Below are positions 6,682 to 14,223 of a DNA stretch of 18,219 nt, piece after piece (position 1 is the stretch's first letter; every line of letters starts with the position of its first letter). The notes beneath the pieces are model-generated. The model was not told where the DNA came from. It was given only the letters and a program-made list of their open reading frames with translations, and ran no database searches. Source of the stretch: an uncultured Collinsella sp. (GTDB lineage Bacteria > Actinomycetota > Coriobacteriia > Coriobacteriales > Coriobacteriaceae); the NCBI GenBank assembly GCA_959596495.1, contig CAUFXK010000036.1, forward strand, positions 1 to 18,219, written 5' to 3'. Position numbers and translations under genes: made by a program.

Positions 6682-8460
6682 ATGGACGCCATCGTAAAGA
6701 TGCTCGAAAAGCATCAACCGTTCTTTGAGAAGATCTCGAGGAACATCTACCTCCAGGCCATCAAGGACGGATTCCTTGGGTGCATGCCCATTGTCCTCAC
6801 CTCTTCGATCTTCCTGCTGATCGCCACGCTTCCCGGCGTGGTCGGCATCACGCTGCCCCAGCCGCTCCTCGACTGGTGCAACAAGCTGTACAACTTCACC
6901 ATGGGCGTCATGGGCATCATGGTTGCCGGCACCACCGCCAAGAACTTCACGGCATCCATGAACCGTCGCATGCCCGCCGGCAAAGTGCTCAACGACGGTT
7001 CCACCATGGTGGCCGCCCAATGCAGTATGCTGCTGCTCGCAGTCACACAGTTCACCACCAAGCTCGACGGCTCCGAGCTTTCGGTCTTCGATTGCACCAG
7101 CATGGGTACGCGCGGTCTGTTCTCGGCCTATATCGCCGCGTTCATTACCGTGTGGGTCTATAAGTTCTGCGTCTCGCGCGATCTGACCATCAAGCTGCCC
7201 AAGGAGGTCCCGGGCGCCATCGCTCAGAACTTCCGCGACATCATCCCCTTTGGCGGCGCCGTCATCATCTGCGGCATCATCGATGTCATCGTGCGCAACC
7301 TCATGGGCGTTCCGTTCTCCGAGCTGCTTATCAAACTGCTCTCCCCGCTCTTTACCGCTGCAGAAACCTATCCTGGCCTTATCCTTATCCAGGCAGCCAC
7401 CGCGTTCTTCTGGTTCATCGGTGTCCACGGCCCCTCGATCGTCCAGCCGGGCATCGACCCCATCCGTCTTGCCAACCAGGCCGAGAACCTGCAGGTTCTG
7501 CTGGCAGGCGGCCACCCCGCCCACTCCCTCACCTTTAACATGTCGCTCGTGGGTGAGTTCGGAGGCACCGGCGCCACGTTCATCGTGCCGCTTCTGCTGA
7601 TTCTCTTTATGAAGTCCAAGCAGCTCAAGGCCGTCGGTAAGGCCTCGATTGTTCCTGTTGCCTTCGCCGTCAACGAACCGCTGCTCTTTGGCGCGCCGAT
7701 GATCCTTAACCCCTACATGCTCATCCCCTTTGTTACCGCCGGCTGCGTCAACGTGAGTGTTGCCAAGTTCTTTATCGATAACGTGGGCATGAACGGCTTC
7801 TCCTTCGTGGTGCCTTGGGCCACCCCCGCCCCCATCGGCATTTTCATCACCACGAACTTCCAGCTTATCGCCCTGGTATTTGTCGCGATCATCATCTTGC
7901 TGGACGCCATCATCTACCTGCCGTTCTTGAAGGCATACGATAAGCTGCTCTGCGACCAGGAGGCCGAGCGCGCCGCCGAGCTGGGTCTCGAGTCCAATGG
8001 TGCCGCTGCCATCGCCGCCAACGCCCCTGCGCCCGCTGTCGAGCAGACCACCGCTTCCGTCGAGACGACCGCCGCTGCCGCCGACAGCAAGACTGTCGCC
8101 GATCAGCCCGAGCCCGCCGCCGACGCATCCGCTAAGAAGGATGTTGACGGCCTGAAGGTCCTCGTCCTGTGCGCCGGCGCCGGCACCTCTGCCATGCTCG
8201 CCAACGCCATCAAGGAAGGTGCCGCACAGACCGGAGAGAACATCGCTTCCTCCGCAGGTGCCTATGGCCAGCACACTGCCATCATGGATCAGTACGACGT
8301 CATCGTGCTCGCCCCGCAGGTCCGTAGCTACTACAACGACATGAAGGCCGACACCGATCGCCTGGGCATTAAGCTGCTCGCCCCGCGCGGTAAGGAATAT
8401 ATCGACCTTACTCGCGACCCTGCTGGCGCCATCAAGTGGCTCCGCGAGAACCTCGACTAG
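6682..8460 (+). CDS. lacE: PTS lactose-family EIICB fusion permease (LacE-like) 2
   Basis: This 592-residue membrane EIIC protein is fused to a cytoplasmic EIIB domain and has the same plan as the product of 1920-3695. The EIIC part keeps GVHGPSIVQP with His249 and FAVNEPLLF with Glu332. An Ala-rich linker (about 440-485) joins the EIIB domain, in which LKVLVLCAGAGTS holds the phosphorylated Cys497. The ATG follows AAAGGAG at good distance. The lacG-like gene follows after 74 nt, and a LacI regulator is divergent. Its N-terminal half resembles the third EIICB (MDAIVK-LEKHQP start, NRRMP-GK) more than the first, so it may be intermediate in descent. No EIIA gene is adjacent, so it probably depends on the LacF-like protein at 6-344. 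Lactose or another beta-galactoside is the likely substrate. Confidence 0.9.
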   Translation: MDAIVKMLEKHQPFFEKISRNIYLQAIKDGFLGCMPIVLTSSIFLLIATLPGVVGITLPQPLLDWCNKLYNFTMGVMGIMVAGTTAKNFTASMNRRMPAGKVLNDGSTMVAAQCSMLLLAVTQFTTKLDGSELSVFDCTSMGTRGLFSAYIAAFITVWVYKFCVSRDLTIKLPKEVPGAIAQNFRDIIPFGGAVIICGIIDVIVRNLMGVPFSELLIKLLSPLFTAAETYPGLILIQAATAFFWFIGVHGPSIVQPGIDPIRLANQAENLQVLLAGGHPAHSLTFNMSLVGEFGGTGATFIVPLLLILFMKSKQLKAVGKASIVPVAFAVNEPLLFGAPMILNPYMLIPFVTAGCVNVSVAKFFIDNVGMNGFSFVVPWATPAPIGIFITTNFQLIALVFVAIIILLDAIIYLPFLKAYDKLLCDQEAERAAELGLESNGAAAIAANAPAPAVEQTTASVETTAAAADSKTVADQPEPAADASAKKDVDGLKVLVLCAGAGTSAMLANAIKEGAAQTGENIASSAGAYGQHTAIMDQYDVIVLAPQVRSYYNDMKADTDRLGIKLLAPRGKEYIDLTRDPAGAIKWLRENLD

Positions 8461-8473
8461 TTTCTCCCCTGTT

Positions 8474-8500
8474 GGTGCCCGGATCCCCAGTTCGGGCACC
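8474..8500 (+). terminator. Hairpin between lacE2 and lacG2
   Basis: GGTGCCCG (8474-8481) pairs with CGGGCACC (8493-8500) around an 11-nt loop. There is no T-tract. It occupies the same place as the hairpin in the first lacE-lacG operon but has a different sequence, which points to a kept function such as uneven expression of the two genes. Confidence 0.55.
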
Positions 8501-8534
8501 TCTCCCTATTCGTATCCCACAGAAAGGATGACTC

Positions 8535-9956
8535 ATGACCAACCCCATGCAGTTCCCCGACGGCTTTGTGTTTGGCGGCGCCACCGCCGCTTACCAGGTT
8601 GAGGGCGAGACGCGCACGCACGGCAAGGGCAAAGTGCCCTGGGACGATTTCCTGGCTGCTCAGGGTCGCTTCTCCCCCGATCCTGCAAGCGACTTCTACA
8701 ACAAATATCCGGTCGATATCGACCTGTGCCAGCGCTTCGGCATCAACGGTATTCGCGTCTCCATCGCTTGGAGCCGTATCTTCCCCAGTGGCACCGGCGA
8801 GATTAACCCCGAGGGCGTCGCCTTCTATCACGAGCTCTTTGCCACCTGCAACAAAGCTGGCGTTATCCCCTATGTCACGCTCGATCACTTCGATACGCCC
8901 GAGGCCTTCTACCAGGACGGCGGCGAGGGATTCCTGACGCGCACGACCATCGACGCCTTCGTCGAGTACGCCAAGTTCTGCTTTGCCGAGTTCACCGAGG
9001 TCAAGCATTGGTTTACCTTTAACGAGATTCCCGCGACCGCCGAGGGCAGCTTTATCGTCGGCAACTGGCCGCACGGTGAGAAGTACCGTCTGGACAAGGC
9101 CTTCCAGCTCATGCACAACATGATGGTGGCCCACGCCAAGGCTGTCGTCGCCTTCCATGAGGGCGGCTTTGAGGGCGAGATCGGCATTGTCCAGAACCTT
9201 GAGCCCAAGTATCCCCTCGACCCCAACAACGCCGCCGACTGCGAGGCAGCCCGCATGGCCGACGTCATCAACAACCGCTGGGTACTCGACGCCACCTTCC
9301 GCGGCCACTATGCAGCCGACACCATGGAGGCTGCGACCAAGCTGGCCCATATCGCCGGCGGCGAGCTCGACGTCCGCGACGAGGACATCGCCGCGCTGAC
9401 CGCCGCGCTCCCCTACAACGATTGCCTGGGTGTCAACACCTACAAGTGTCAGTTCCTGCGTGCCGCCGAGGGCGAAAACGACATCAACCACAATGGCACC
9501 GGCGACAAGGGCTCCTCGCGCTGGTTCCTCAAGGGCGTGGGTGAGTCATGCGTGCGCGAAGGCGTACCCACCACCGATTGGGACTGGATTATCTATCCCG
9601 AGGGTCTCTACGACCTGCTGCTGCGCATTAAGAACGATTACCCCAACTACAAGAAGATCTACATCACCGAGAACGGCATGGGCTATAAGGACGACTTTGA
9701 GGACGGCTTTATCGACGACGCCCCTCGCATCGATTACATGCGCCAGCATCTCGCGTGGATCCTCAAGGCGATCGACGGCGGCGTGAACGTCGACGGCTAC
9801 TTTGTGTGGTCGCTGCAGGACCAGTTCTCCTGGACCAACGGCTATAACAAGCGCTACGGCCTGTTCTACATCGACTTTGAGACCCAGAAGCGCTATCCCA
9901 AGGCCAGCGCGTACTGGTACAAGAACGTCGCGAAGACCGGCCTGCTCATGGCCTAA
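8535..9956 (+). CDS. lacG: GH1 6-phospho-beta-galactosidase (LacG-like) 2
   Basis: This 473-residue cytoplasmic GH1 hydrolase is a paralog of the product of 3762-5201. Glu164 in FTFNE is the acid/base and Glu379 in ITENG the nucleophile. The phosphate-binding set Ser432, Lys439 and Tyr441 in FSWTNGYNKRYG is intact, and Trp433 again favours 6-phospho-galactoside substrates. It differs from LacG1 in an insertion near residue 130 (YQDGGEGFL), in VTLDHFDTP instead of VTLHHFDTP, and in the loop after the acid/base Glu (EIPATAEGSF). The loop changes near the active site could alter the preferred leaving group. The ATG follows AAAGGA. It forms an operon with lacE2 and ends before a strong terminator. 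Confidence 0.9.
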   Translation: MTNPMQFPDGFVFGGATAAYQVEGETRTHGKGKVPWDDFLAAQGRFSPDPASDFYNKYPVDIDLCQRFGINGIRVSIAWSRIFPSGTGEINPEGVAFYHELFATCNKAGVIPYVTLDHFDTPEAFYQDGGEGFLTRTTIDAFVEYAKFCFAEFTEVKHWFTFNEIPATAEGSFIVGNWPHGEKYRLDKAFQLMHNMMVAHAKAVVAFHEGGFEGEIGIVQNLEPKYPLDPNNAADCEAARMADVINNRWVLDATFRGHYAADTMEAATKLAHIAGGELDVRDEDIAALTAALPYNDCLGVNTYKCQFLRAAEGENDINHNGTGDKGSSRWFLKGVGESCVREGVPTTDWDWIIYPEGLYDLLLRIKNDYPNYKKIYITENGMGYKDDFEDGFIDDAPRIDYMRQHLAWILKAIDGGVNVDGYFVWSLQDQFSWTNGYNKRYGLFYIDFETQKRYPKASAYWYKNVAKTGLLMA

Positions 9957-9976
9957 TTTCAGCCGCATGCCACCCG

Positions 9977-10025
9977 TCGGCCGCATACGAATCCCTCCAC
10001 GGGTTCGCATGCGGCCGATTTTTTT
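9977..10025 (+). terminator. Rho-independent terminator after lacG2
   Basis: TCGGCCGCAT (9977-9986) pairs with ATGCGGCCGA (10009-10018); the stem can extend through CGAA/TTCG and CCC/GGG, and seven Ts follow at 10019-10025. Confidence 0.9.
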
Positions 10026-10047
10026 GGCTCGGCCCGAGCAGGCCGTT

Positions 10048-10107
10048 TGTCTCGATCTGTAACATCTAGCAGGGATTTTCAATCCTAACTGTTATAGATT
10101 TAGACGA
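10048..10107. repeat. 60-nt palindromic repeat, copy B
   Basis: The left arm is TGTCTCGATCTGTAACA; the right arm TGTTATAGATTTAGACGA is slightly degenerate. It is the first of a pair with copy C, 20 nt away. Confidence 0.85.
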
Positions 10108-10127
10108 ACGGGCGACCAGGGCTGAAA

Positions 10128-10187
10128 GATCTCAATCTGTAACACGTAGCCCACTTTTAACCGTCTAACTGTTACAGATCGAGACAA
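10128..10187. repeat. 60-nt palindromic repeat, copy C
   Basis: The left arm (CTCAATCTGTAACA after a changed GAT start) and the right arm TGTTACAGATCGAGACA flank a variable core that again contains TTTT. Copies B and C start 80 nt apart. Confidence 0.85.
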
Positions 10188-10239
10188 TAAGATAGTCAAA
10201 TCCGAACTTTCCAAGCAGTTATGAACCATGGTTTCCAGT

Positions 10240-10314
10240 TTTCGGTATCACGAACATACTTTCGGTATCATTTAATGGTATTATGATATCGAAAGTATGT
10301 TCGTGATACCGAAA
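10240..10314. promoter_or_regulatory. Long inverted repeat made of four TTTCGGTATCA motifs before the Fic gene
   Basis: Arms at 10240-10270 and 10284-10314 are 31 bp each and match at 30 positions, with a 13-nt AT-rich middle (10271-10283). Each arm contains TTTCGGTATCA twice at 20-bp spacing (10240, 10260; inverted at 10284 as a one-base variant, 10304). The AAAGGAG ribosome site of the Fic gene begins inside the right end. A -10-like TATTAT (10279-10284) lies at the centre. The arrangement suits an autoregulatory operator, and the transcript could also fold over the ribosome site. Confidence 0.75.
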
Positions 10315-10322
10315 GGAGCCGC

Positions 10323-11555
10323 ATGCGCCAGTTCGATTACACCACAGTCCCAGCGGAACTCGAAGCAACTCCAATCACCAACCTCCTCCTCTCGATACGC
10401 GAGCATAAAGGCCGTCAGCTTGCTCTGAGTCAAGTCAAACCCGAGCTTCTATCGTCCCTAATGGAGGAGGCTAAGATCCAAAGCACCCGATCCTCCAACG
10501 GACTTGAAGGAATTGTTACCACCCAAAAAAGACTCAAAGCGATCATGGCGTATTCCGCCAAGCCAAGCTCCCGCGCAGAGGAAGAAATCGCTGGATACCG
10601 AGATGTGCTGTCGCTTATTCACGAGCAACACGATTCCATTCCCGTAACGCCATCGGTCATTCTGCAGTTGCATCGTGACCTCATGGCGCACACGGCAATC
10701 TCGTATGGAGGCCATTGGAAAGATGGCGATAACGAAATCGTCTCCATTGACGATCAAGGTAATCGATTTGTGCGCTTTAGGCCCCCTTCGGCTCTAGCAA
10801 CCCCGGGACTTATTAAAGAAGCCTGCCAGTCCCTCAACGATGCTTTATCTCGCCAAGTTTGCGATCCCCTCCTTATATCGCTCCGCTTTATCTTCGATTT
10901 TGTTAGCATTCATCCCTTCAACGATGGCAATGGCAGGATGAGCCGGCTCCTTACAACGCTGCTGCTCGAAAAGACTGGATACGATGTTGCGCGTTACATC
11001 AGCATCGAACGACTTATTGAAGACAACAAAGCGCTTTACTACAACGCCCTCGCTGCAAGCTCCACTGGATGGAATGAAAATCAAAACACCGAAGTACCCT
11101 TTATCCGTTTCATGCTCGGAACAACCCTGGCCGCCTACCGACAGCTCGAGCAGCGTACCTTAATTGAATCAAGCACTCGTCCCATGTCGAAGCAAGCGCG
11201 CATCGCTGTTCTATTTCAACAGAGACCCGGCGTCATTAAGAAATCCGACATCCGGTCCAGCTGCCCCGATATCAGCGAGGTAACCGTTAAACGAACCCTC
11301 GGCCAGCTTGTTAGTTGCAGCGCAATCGAAAAAACAGGAGCGGGTCGTTCGACGGGCTACATACTCAAAGACGTCCATGCTCTAGAACTATTCTTGCAAG
11401 CCACAATACCCGATGGCGAGGCCGCAATAACAAAAGAGGCTTCAAAGGATAAGCTCCTTGAACGTGTAAACCACGCCGAGGATGAAAGCAGAGAAGGGCT
11501 CTATGAAGACTACGATTCATTCTCAAGGGACATAAAGACGAGATACGGAGTCTAG
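10323..11555 (+). CDS. Fic-domain protein with C-terminal DNA-binding region
   Basis: This 410-residue protein carries a complete Fic core, HPFNDGNGRMSR at residues 197-208, with the catalytic His197. Fic enzymes usually transfer AMP (or another nucleotide part) to a hydroxyl side chain of a target protein. An inhibitory motif of the (S/T)xxxE(G/N) type is visible near the N-terminus as SNGLEG (Ser58-Gly63, Glu62), so the enzyme is expected to be self-inhibited without a separate antitoxin. The flap segment NRFVRFRPPS lies at about 147-155. The C-terminal third, with SEVTVKRTLGQLVSCSAIEKTGAG, looks like a winged helix. This fits binding to the long inverted repeat directly upstream. The Shine-Dalgarno is AAAGGAG. 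Codons are more A/T-ending than in the lac genes, which suggests acquisition. The target is unknown. Confidence 0.9.
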   Translation: MRQFDYTTVPAELEATPITNLLLSIREHKGRQLALSQVKPELLSSLMEEAKIQSTRSSNGLEGIVTTQKRLKAIMAYSAKPSSRAEEEIAGYRDVLSLIHEQHDSIPVTPSVILQLHRDLMAHTAISYGGHWKDGDNEIVSIDDQGNRFVRFRPPSALATPGLIKEACQSLNDALSRQVCDPLLISLRFIFDFVSIHPFNDGNGRMSRLLTTLLLEKTGYDVARYISIERLIEDNKALYYNALAASSTGWNENQNTEVPFIRFMLGTTLAAYRQLEQRTLIESSTRPMSKQARIAVLFQQRPGVIKKSDIRSSCPDISEVTVKRTLGQLVSCSAIEKTGAGRSTGYILKDVHALELFLQATIPDGEAAITKEASKDKLLERVNHAEDESREGLYEDYDSFSRDIKTRYGV

Positions 11556-11660
11556 TCATATCTCAGAATAGCCTCATCCTTGTTGCCCAAAGTTATTTGC
11601 GCGTCATTGTGAAGCGGTAACCCCGCGCTGGCAAGGGCAAAAGTCCTCCTGCTGCGCTAG

Positions 11661-12056
11661 CTAGCAAATGACCTGCGCGTGCTCCTCGATGGCGGCGCGA
11701 TCCTCGGCGGTAATACCCGGCTCGCACACCACGACGTCCAAATTGTCCAAGCGGCAGAAGGTGTAGAAGTCGCGCTTGCCGATCTTGCTGGAGTCGGCGA
11801 TCAGATAGCGCGAGTCCGCTTTGCTAAAAGCGAGCTGCTGGATACGGCCCTCGTCCATGTTGGACGTGGACACGTCGCCGTCCAGAATGCCGTTGGCACC
11901 GATAAACGCCGTGTCAATCCCTAGTGCGCGCAGGGTATCCTCGGCCATGGGGCCCACAAAGGCGGCGGTGCGGCGACGGTACATGCCGCCCACCGGGCAC
12001 AGCTCGCAATCCTCGCGCGCCTCGAGCAGGCTAAAGGCCGAAAGCGAATTGGTCAC
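11661..12056 (-). pseudogene. Truncated DeoR-family regulator (C-terminal half only)
   Basis: The 131-codon frame is nearly identical to the C-terminal half of the DeoR-family regulator at 16255-17019, from VTNSLS to the shared end QVIC, including the ADSSKIGKRDFYTF effector-domain signature. The N-terminal helix-turn-helix half is missing, so it cannot work as a normal repressor. Similarity to the intact copy stops abruptly at the GTGACC codons near 12056. About 60 nt further upstream remain open in frame but do not match the intact gene, then a stop follows. About 65 nt beyond the stop codon are also partly shared with the intact copy (ATTTGCGCGTCAT, AAAAGTCCTCC, GCGCTAGCTAGCAAATGACC). It is best read as a decayed duplicate. 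A free-standing effector-domain protein is the alternative. Confidence 0.85.
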
Positions 12057-12150
12057 ATAGATGGAAGACAGTTTGTCGGTGACTCGGAGAGCGCCAATGC
12101 GATCTCACGACGGTTGCGCGTATTGTCTCAATTAGATACTCAACGAAATA

Positions 12151-12181
12151 CGGCCCCGCAGCTCAATAAGCTGCGGGGCCG
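12151..12181 (-). terminator. Hairpin terminator after lacE3
   Basis: CGGCCCCGCAGCT (12151-12163) and AGCTGCGGGGCCG (12169-12181) make a perfect 13-bp stem with a 5-nt loop, 38 nt beyond the lacE3 stop. In the minus direction it is followed by TATTTCG, a poor T-tract, but the stem is strong. Confidence 0.75.
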
Positions 12182-12218
12182 TACCATACACCGACGAATC
12201 AACGACGAAGTGCATCCA

Positions 12219-13913
12219 CTATTTGGCCAGCTCCTGAACGATCCAGTCAATTGCACCTTCGGGATCGTTGGTAAGGTCGATATACTCCTTGCCCCTTGTG
12301 GTGAGCAGTTTAATTCCAAGGCGATCGGTATCGGCCTTCATAGCGTCATAGTACATGCGTGCCTGGGGCGCCAGAACAATCACGTTGTACTGATCCATCG
12401 TCTCATAGTGGCTTCCGTACGCACCGGACTGAGAAACCAGATCGATACCCTTAGCAGCGGCACCTTCGCGAAGAGCATTTGCCAAGAGAGTCGAAGTGCC
12501 GGCACCCTGGCAAAGCACAAGCACGCGGATCTGCTCCGCCTTGTCCTTTACCGCCTCGAGAGCTTTTGCGACATTTTCCTGTGCGGCAATAGCATCTGCA
12601 TCCGAGGTTCCTGCAGTCTCCTTTGCAGACTCTTCCAAACAAAGCTGATGGTCATACGCCTTGCAGAACGGATAGTAAATCACAAAGTCAACGACCAACA
12701 GCACTGCCATCAATACGAGAGAACGCAGATCGAGACCCGTGGTGAGGAACGCACCAATTGGGCCGGGAAGCGCCCACGGCATGGTATACATGGGGGCGTT
12801 CATTCCAATTACGTCAATGAAAAACTTACCGATTATGGCGTTGACCATAGGAGCCGCTAGGAAGGGCACGAACATATAGGGATTGAGAACGATCGGCATA
12901 CCGAAGAGAACGGGCTCGTTAACTCCAAAAATCACCGGGATAATCGATGCCTTGCCCATGGCTTTAAGCTGCTTGGAGCGCATAAACATGATCAGGATAA
13001 TAGGAACGATGAACGTGCAGCCAGAACCGCCCAGACCGCCGATGAAGCTTGTAAAGTCCTGCGTGAGAGCAATTGACGGGTGTCCACCTGCTTGGAAAAC
13101 CTCAAGATTGGTAACGGTATTGCCGTAGAGCGCAGCATTGATCGGACTCATGACAACCGAAGCACCGTGGATACCCATAAATTGGAAAAGCGCGACCGCG
13201 CCTTCGATAAGCGCCATGCCAGGATAGGTGTCGACCGCGGAGAACAGCGGCGAGATGAGAGCGGATACCAAATTGGCGAACGGCACAGCAAGCAGCCTGC
13301 GGCTCGCAAGATCGATAAAAGCGCACGCAAGGATCGAAAACCCAAATGCAAAGATATCGCGAAAACTCTGCGCAATAGAGCCAGGGACCTCTTTGGGAAG
13401 CTTGATCGTCACATTATGGCTAATGCACACCTTATAGATATTAACGGTCAAGAATGCGGCTACGAACGCAGCGAGAAAACCCTTGGTTCCCATATAGCCG
13501 GTTTCAAAAACAGATGTATCTGCTCCGCCAATCGAGACAACATCGTTTGTCACCGATAGCAAGAGCATGCCGCACATGGCACAAACCATGCACGAGGTGG
13601 GGTTGAGAGATTTACCCGAAGGCATGCGACGGTTCATCGACATGGCAAGTGAGCTCGCCGTGGTGCCGGCCACCATAATGCCAAGAAGTCCCATGGTATA
13701 TGCATAGATTTTATTGAAGAAATCCAGCACCTCAGACGGAAGCGTGATGCCTACATAGGCAGGGAGCGTCGAAAGAAGAAGGAACAGGCTCGAGAACAGC
13801 ACAATTGGCATATTCGAGAGAAAGCCATCCTTAATCGCCACCAGATAAATGTTCCTCGAGATTTTGTCGAAGAGGGGCTGGTGTTTTTCAAGGAATTTGA
13901 CGATAGCGTCCAT
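12219..13913 (-). CDS. PTS lactose/cellobiose-family EIICB fusion permease 3
   Basis: This 564-residue protein is a complete EIIC-EIIB fusion. His249 in GIHGAS and Glu333 in GVNEPVLFG are kept in the EIIC part, and Cys468 in VLVLCQGAGTS is the EIIB phosphorylation site. The ATG at 13911-13913 follows AAAGGA and gives the same MDAIVKFLEKHQP start as lacE2; an upstream in-frame ATG at 13943 is less likely. The loop after the key His is GIHGASVVMSP instead of GVHGPSIVEP/QP, and the linker is shorter and less Ala-rich, so the substrate may differ from that of the other two. No EIIA or glycosidase is adjacent. Codons are more A/T-rich than in lacE1 and lacE2. It is divergent from the gene at 14270, and the GntR regulator beyond is the likely controller. 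Confidence 0.9.
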   Translation of the reverse strand: MDAIVKFLEKHQPLFDKISRNIYLVAIKDGFLSNMPIVLFSSLFLLLSTLPAYVGITLPSEVLDFFNKIYAYTMGLLGIMVAGTTASSLAMSMNRRMPSGKSLNPTSCMVCAMCGMLLLSVTNDVVSIGGADTSVFETGYMGTKGFLAAFVAAFLTVNIYKVCISHNVTIKLPKEVPGSIAQSFRDIFAFGFSILACAFIDLASRRLLAVPFANLVSALISPLFSAVDTYPGMALIEGAVALFQFMGIHGASVVMSPINAALYGNTVTNLEVFQAGGHPSIALTQDFTSFIGGLGGSGCTFIVPIILIMFMRSKQLKAMGKASIIPVIFGVNEPVLFGMPIVLNPYMFVPFLAAPMVNAIIGKFFIDVIGMNAPMYTMPWALPGPIGAFLTTGLDLRSLVLMAVLLVVDFVIYYPFCKAYDHQLCLEESAKETAGTSDADAIAAQENVAKALEAVKDKAEQIRVLVLCQGAGTSTLLANALREGAAAKGIDLVSQSGAYGSHYETMDQYNVIVLAPQARMYYDAMKADTDRLGIKLLTTRGKEYIDLTNDPEGAIDWIVQELAK

Positions 13914-14168
13914 AACACATCCTTTCATGATTCCCGGGCACACAACGATTTATCCGGACTCAACCGTCGTCGTCCCCGTTTGTATCCACTTATGCAAGTG
14001 AATACGTTCTTGTGCGAAATGTAATATCATTTGCGCGATTTGTCATAACCAATTCTTTTTCCGCTTTGTCGATATGTCAAGAATTCAAATACTTATTCGG
14101 TGAACGGTAGTTGATTAATTTAAGGTTTTCCCAGCTAATGGCTATTTTTTCCGAGCAGTACAATAAGT

Positions 14169-14196
14169 TTGCAACCGTTCACCGATTGGATATAAC
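14169..14196 (+). promoter_or_regulatory. Probable promoter of the gene at 14270
   Basis: TTGCAA (14169-14174) and TATAAC (14191-14196) are separated by 16 nt. The ACCGTTCAC motif (14174-14182) fills the spacer, and the ATATTGTT-GT-AACAATAT dyad lies just downstream of the -10, a typical repressor position. Confidence 0.45.
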
Positions 14197-14205
14197 ATAT
14201 TGAAT

Positions 14206-14223
14206 ATATTGTTGTAACAATAT
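14206..14223. promoter_or_regulatory. Dyad, candidate GntR operator
   Basis: ATATTGTT and AACAATAT are perfect inverted 8-mers separated by GT. The position immediately after the -10 element suggests a repressor site; the GntR protein encoded two genes on is the natural candidate, but this is inference. Confidence 0.4.

Larger units (their letters stand above)
9957..10322. other. Gene-free region between lacG2 and the Fic gene
   Basis: This 366-nt stretch holds no convincing gene. It contains the lacG2 terminator (9977-10025), two copies of the 60-nt palindromic repeat (10048-10107 and 10128-10187) and the long inverted repeat in front of the Fic gene (10240-10314). Confidence 0.7.

Noticed and set aside
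6592..8499. Minus-strand open frame of 635 codons opposite lacE2, and one of 344 codons opposite lacG2 (8457-9491)
   Set aside because: Same reason: strong G/C third-base bias of the true genes leaves the opposite strand open, and the products resemble no known protein.
10048..10187. Repeat pair as a small CRISPR array
   Set aside because: Only two 60-nt palindromic units with a single 20-nt gap occur here, the units are variable in the middle, and no cas genes are present.
10323..11555. Fic protein as the toxin of a two-gene toxin-antitoxin pair
   Set aside because: No antitoxin gene lies beside it, and the protein carries its own N-terminal inhibitory motif SNGLEG.
11661..12056. Short DeoR-type frame as a functional regulator
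   Set aside because: The DNA-binding half is missing, and the match to the intact copy breaks off abruptly.
12114..12860. Plus-strand open frame of 248 codons overlapping the end of lacE3
   Set aside because: It is antisense to the conserved EIIB and EIIC coding sequence, runs through the terminator hairpin, and has no recognisable domain.
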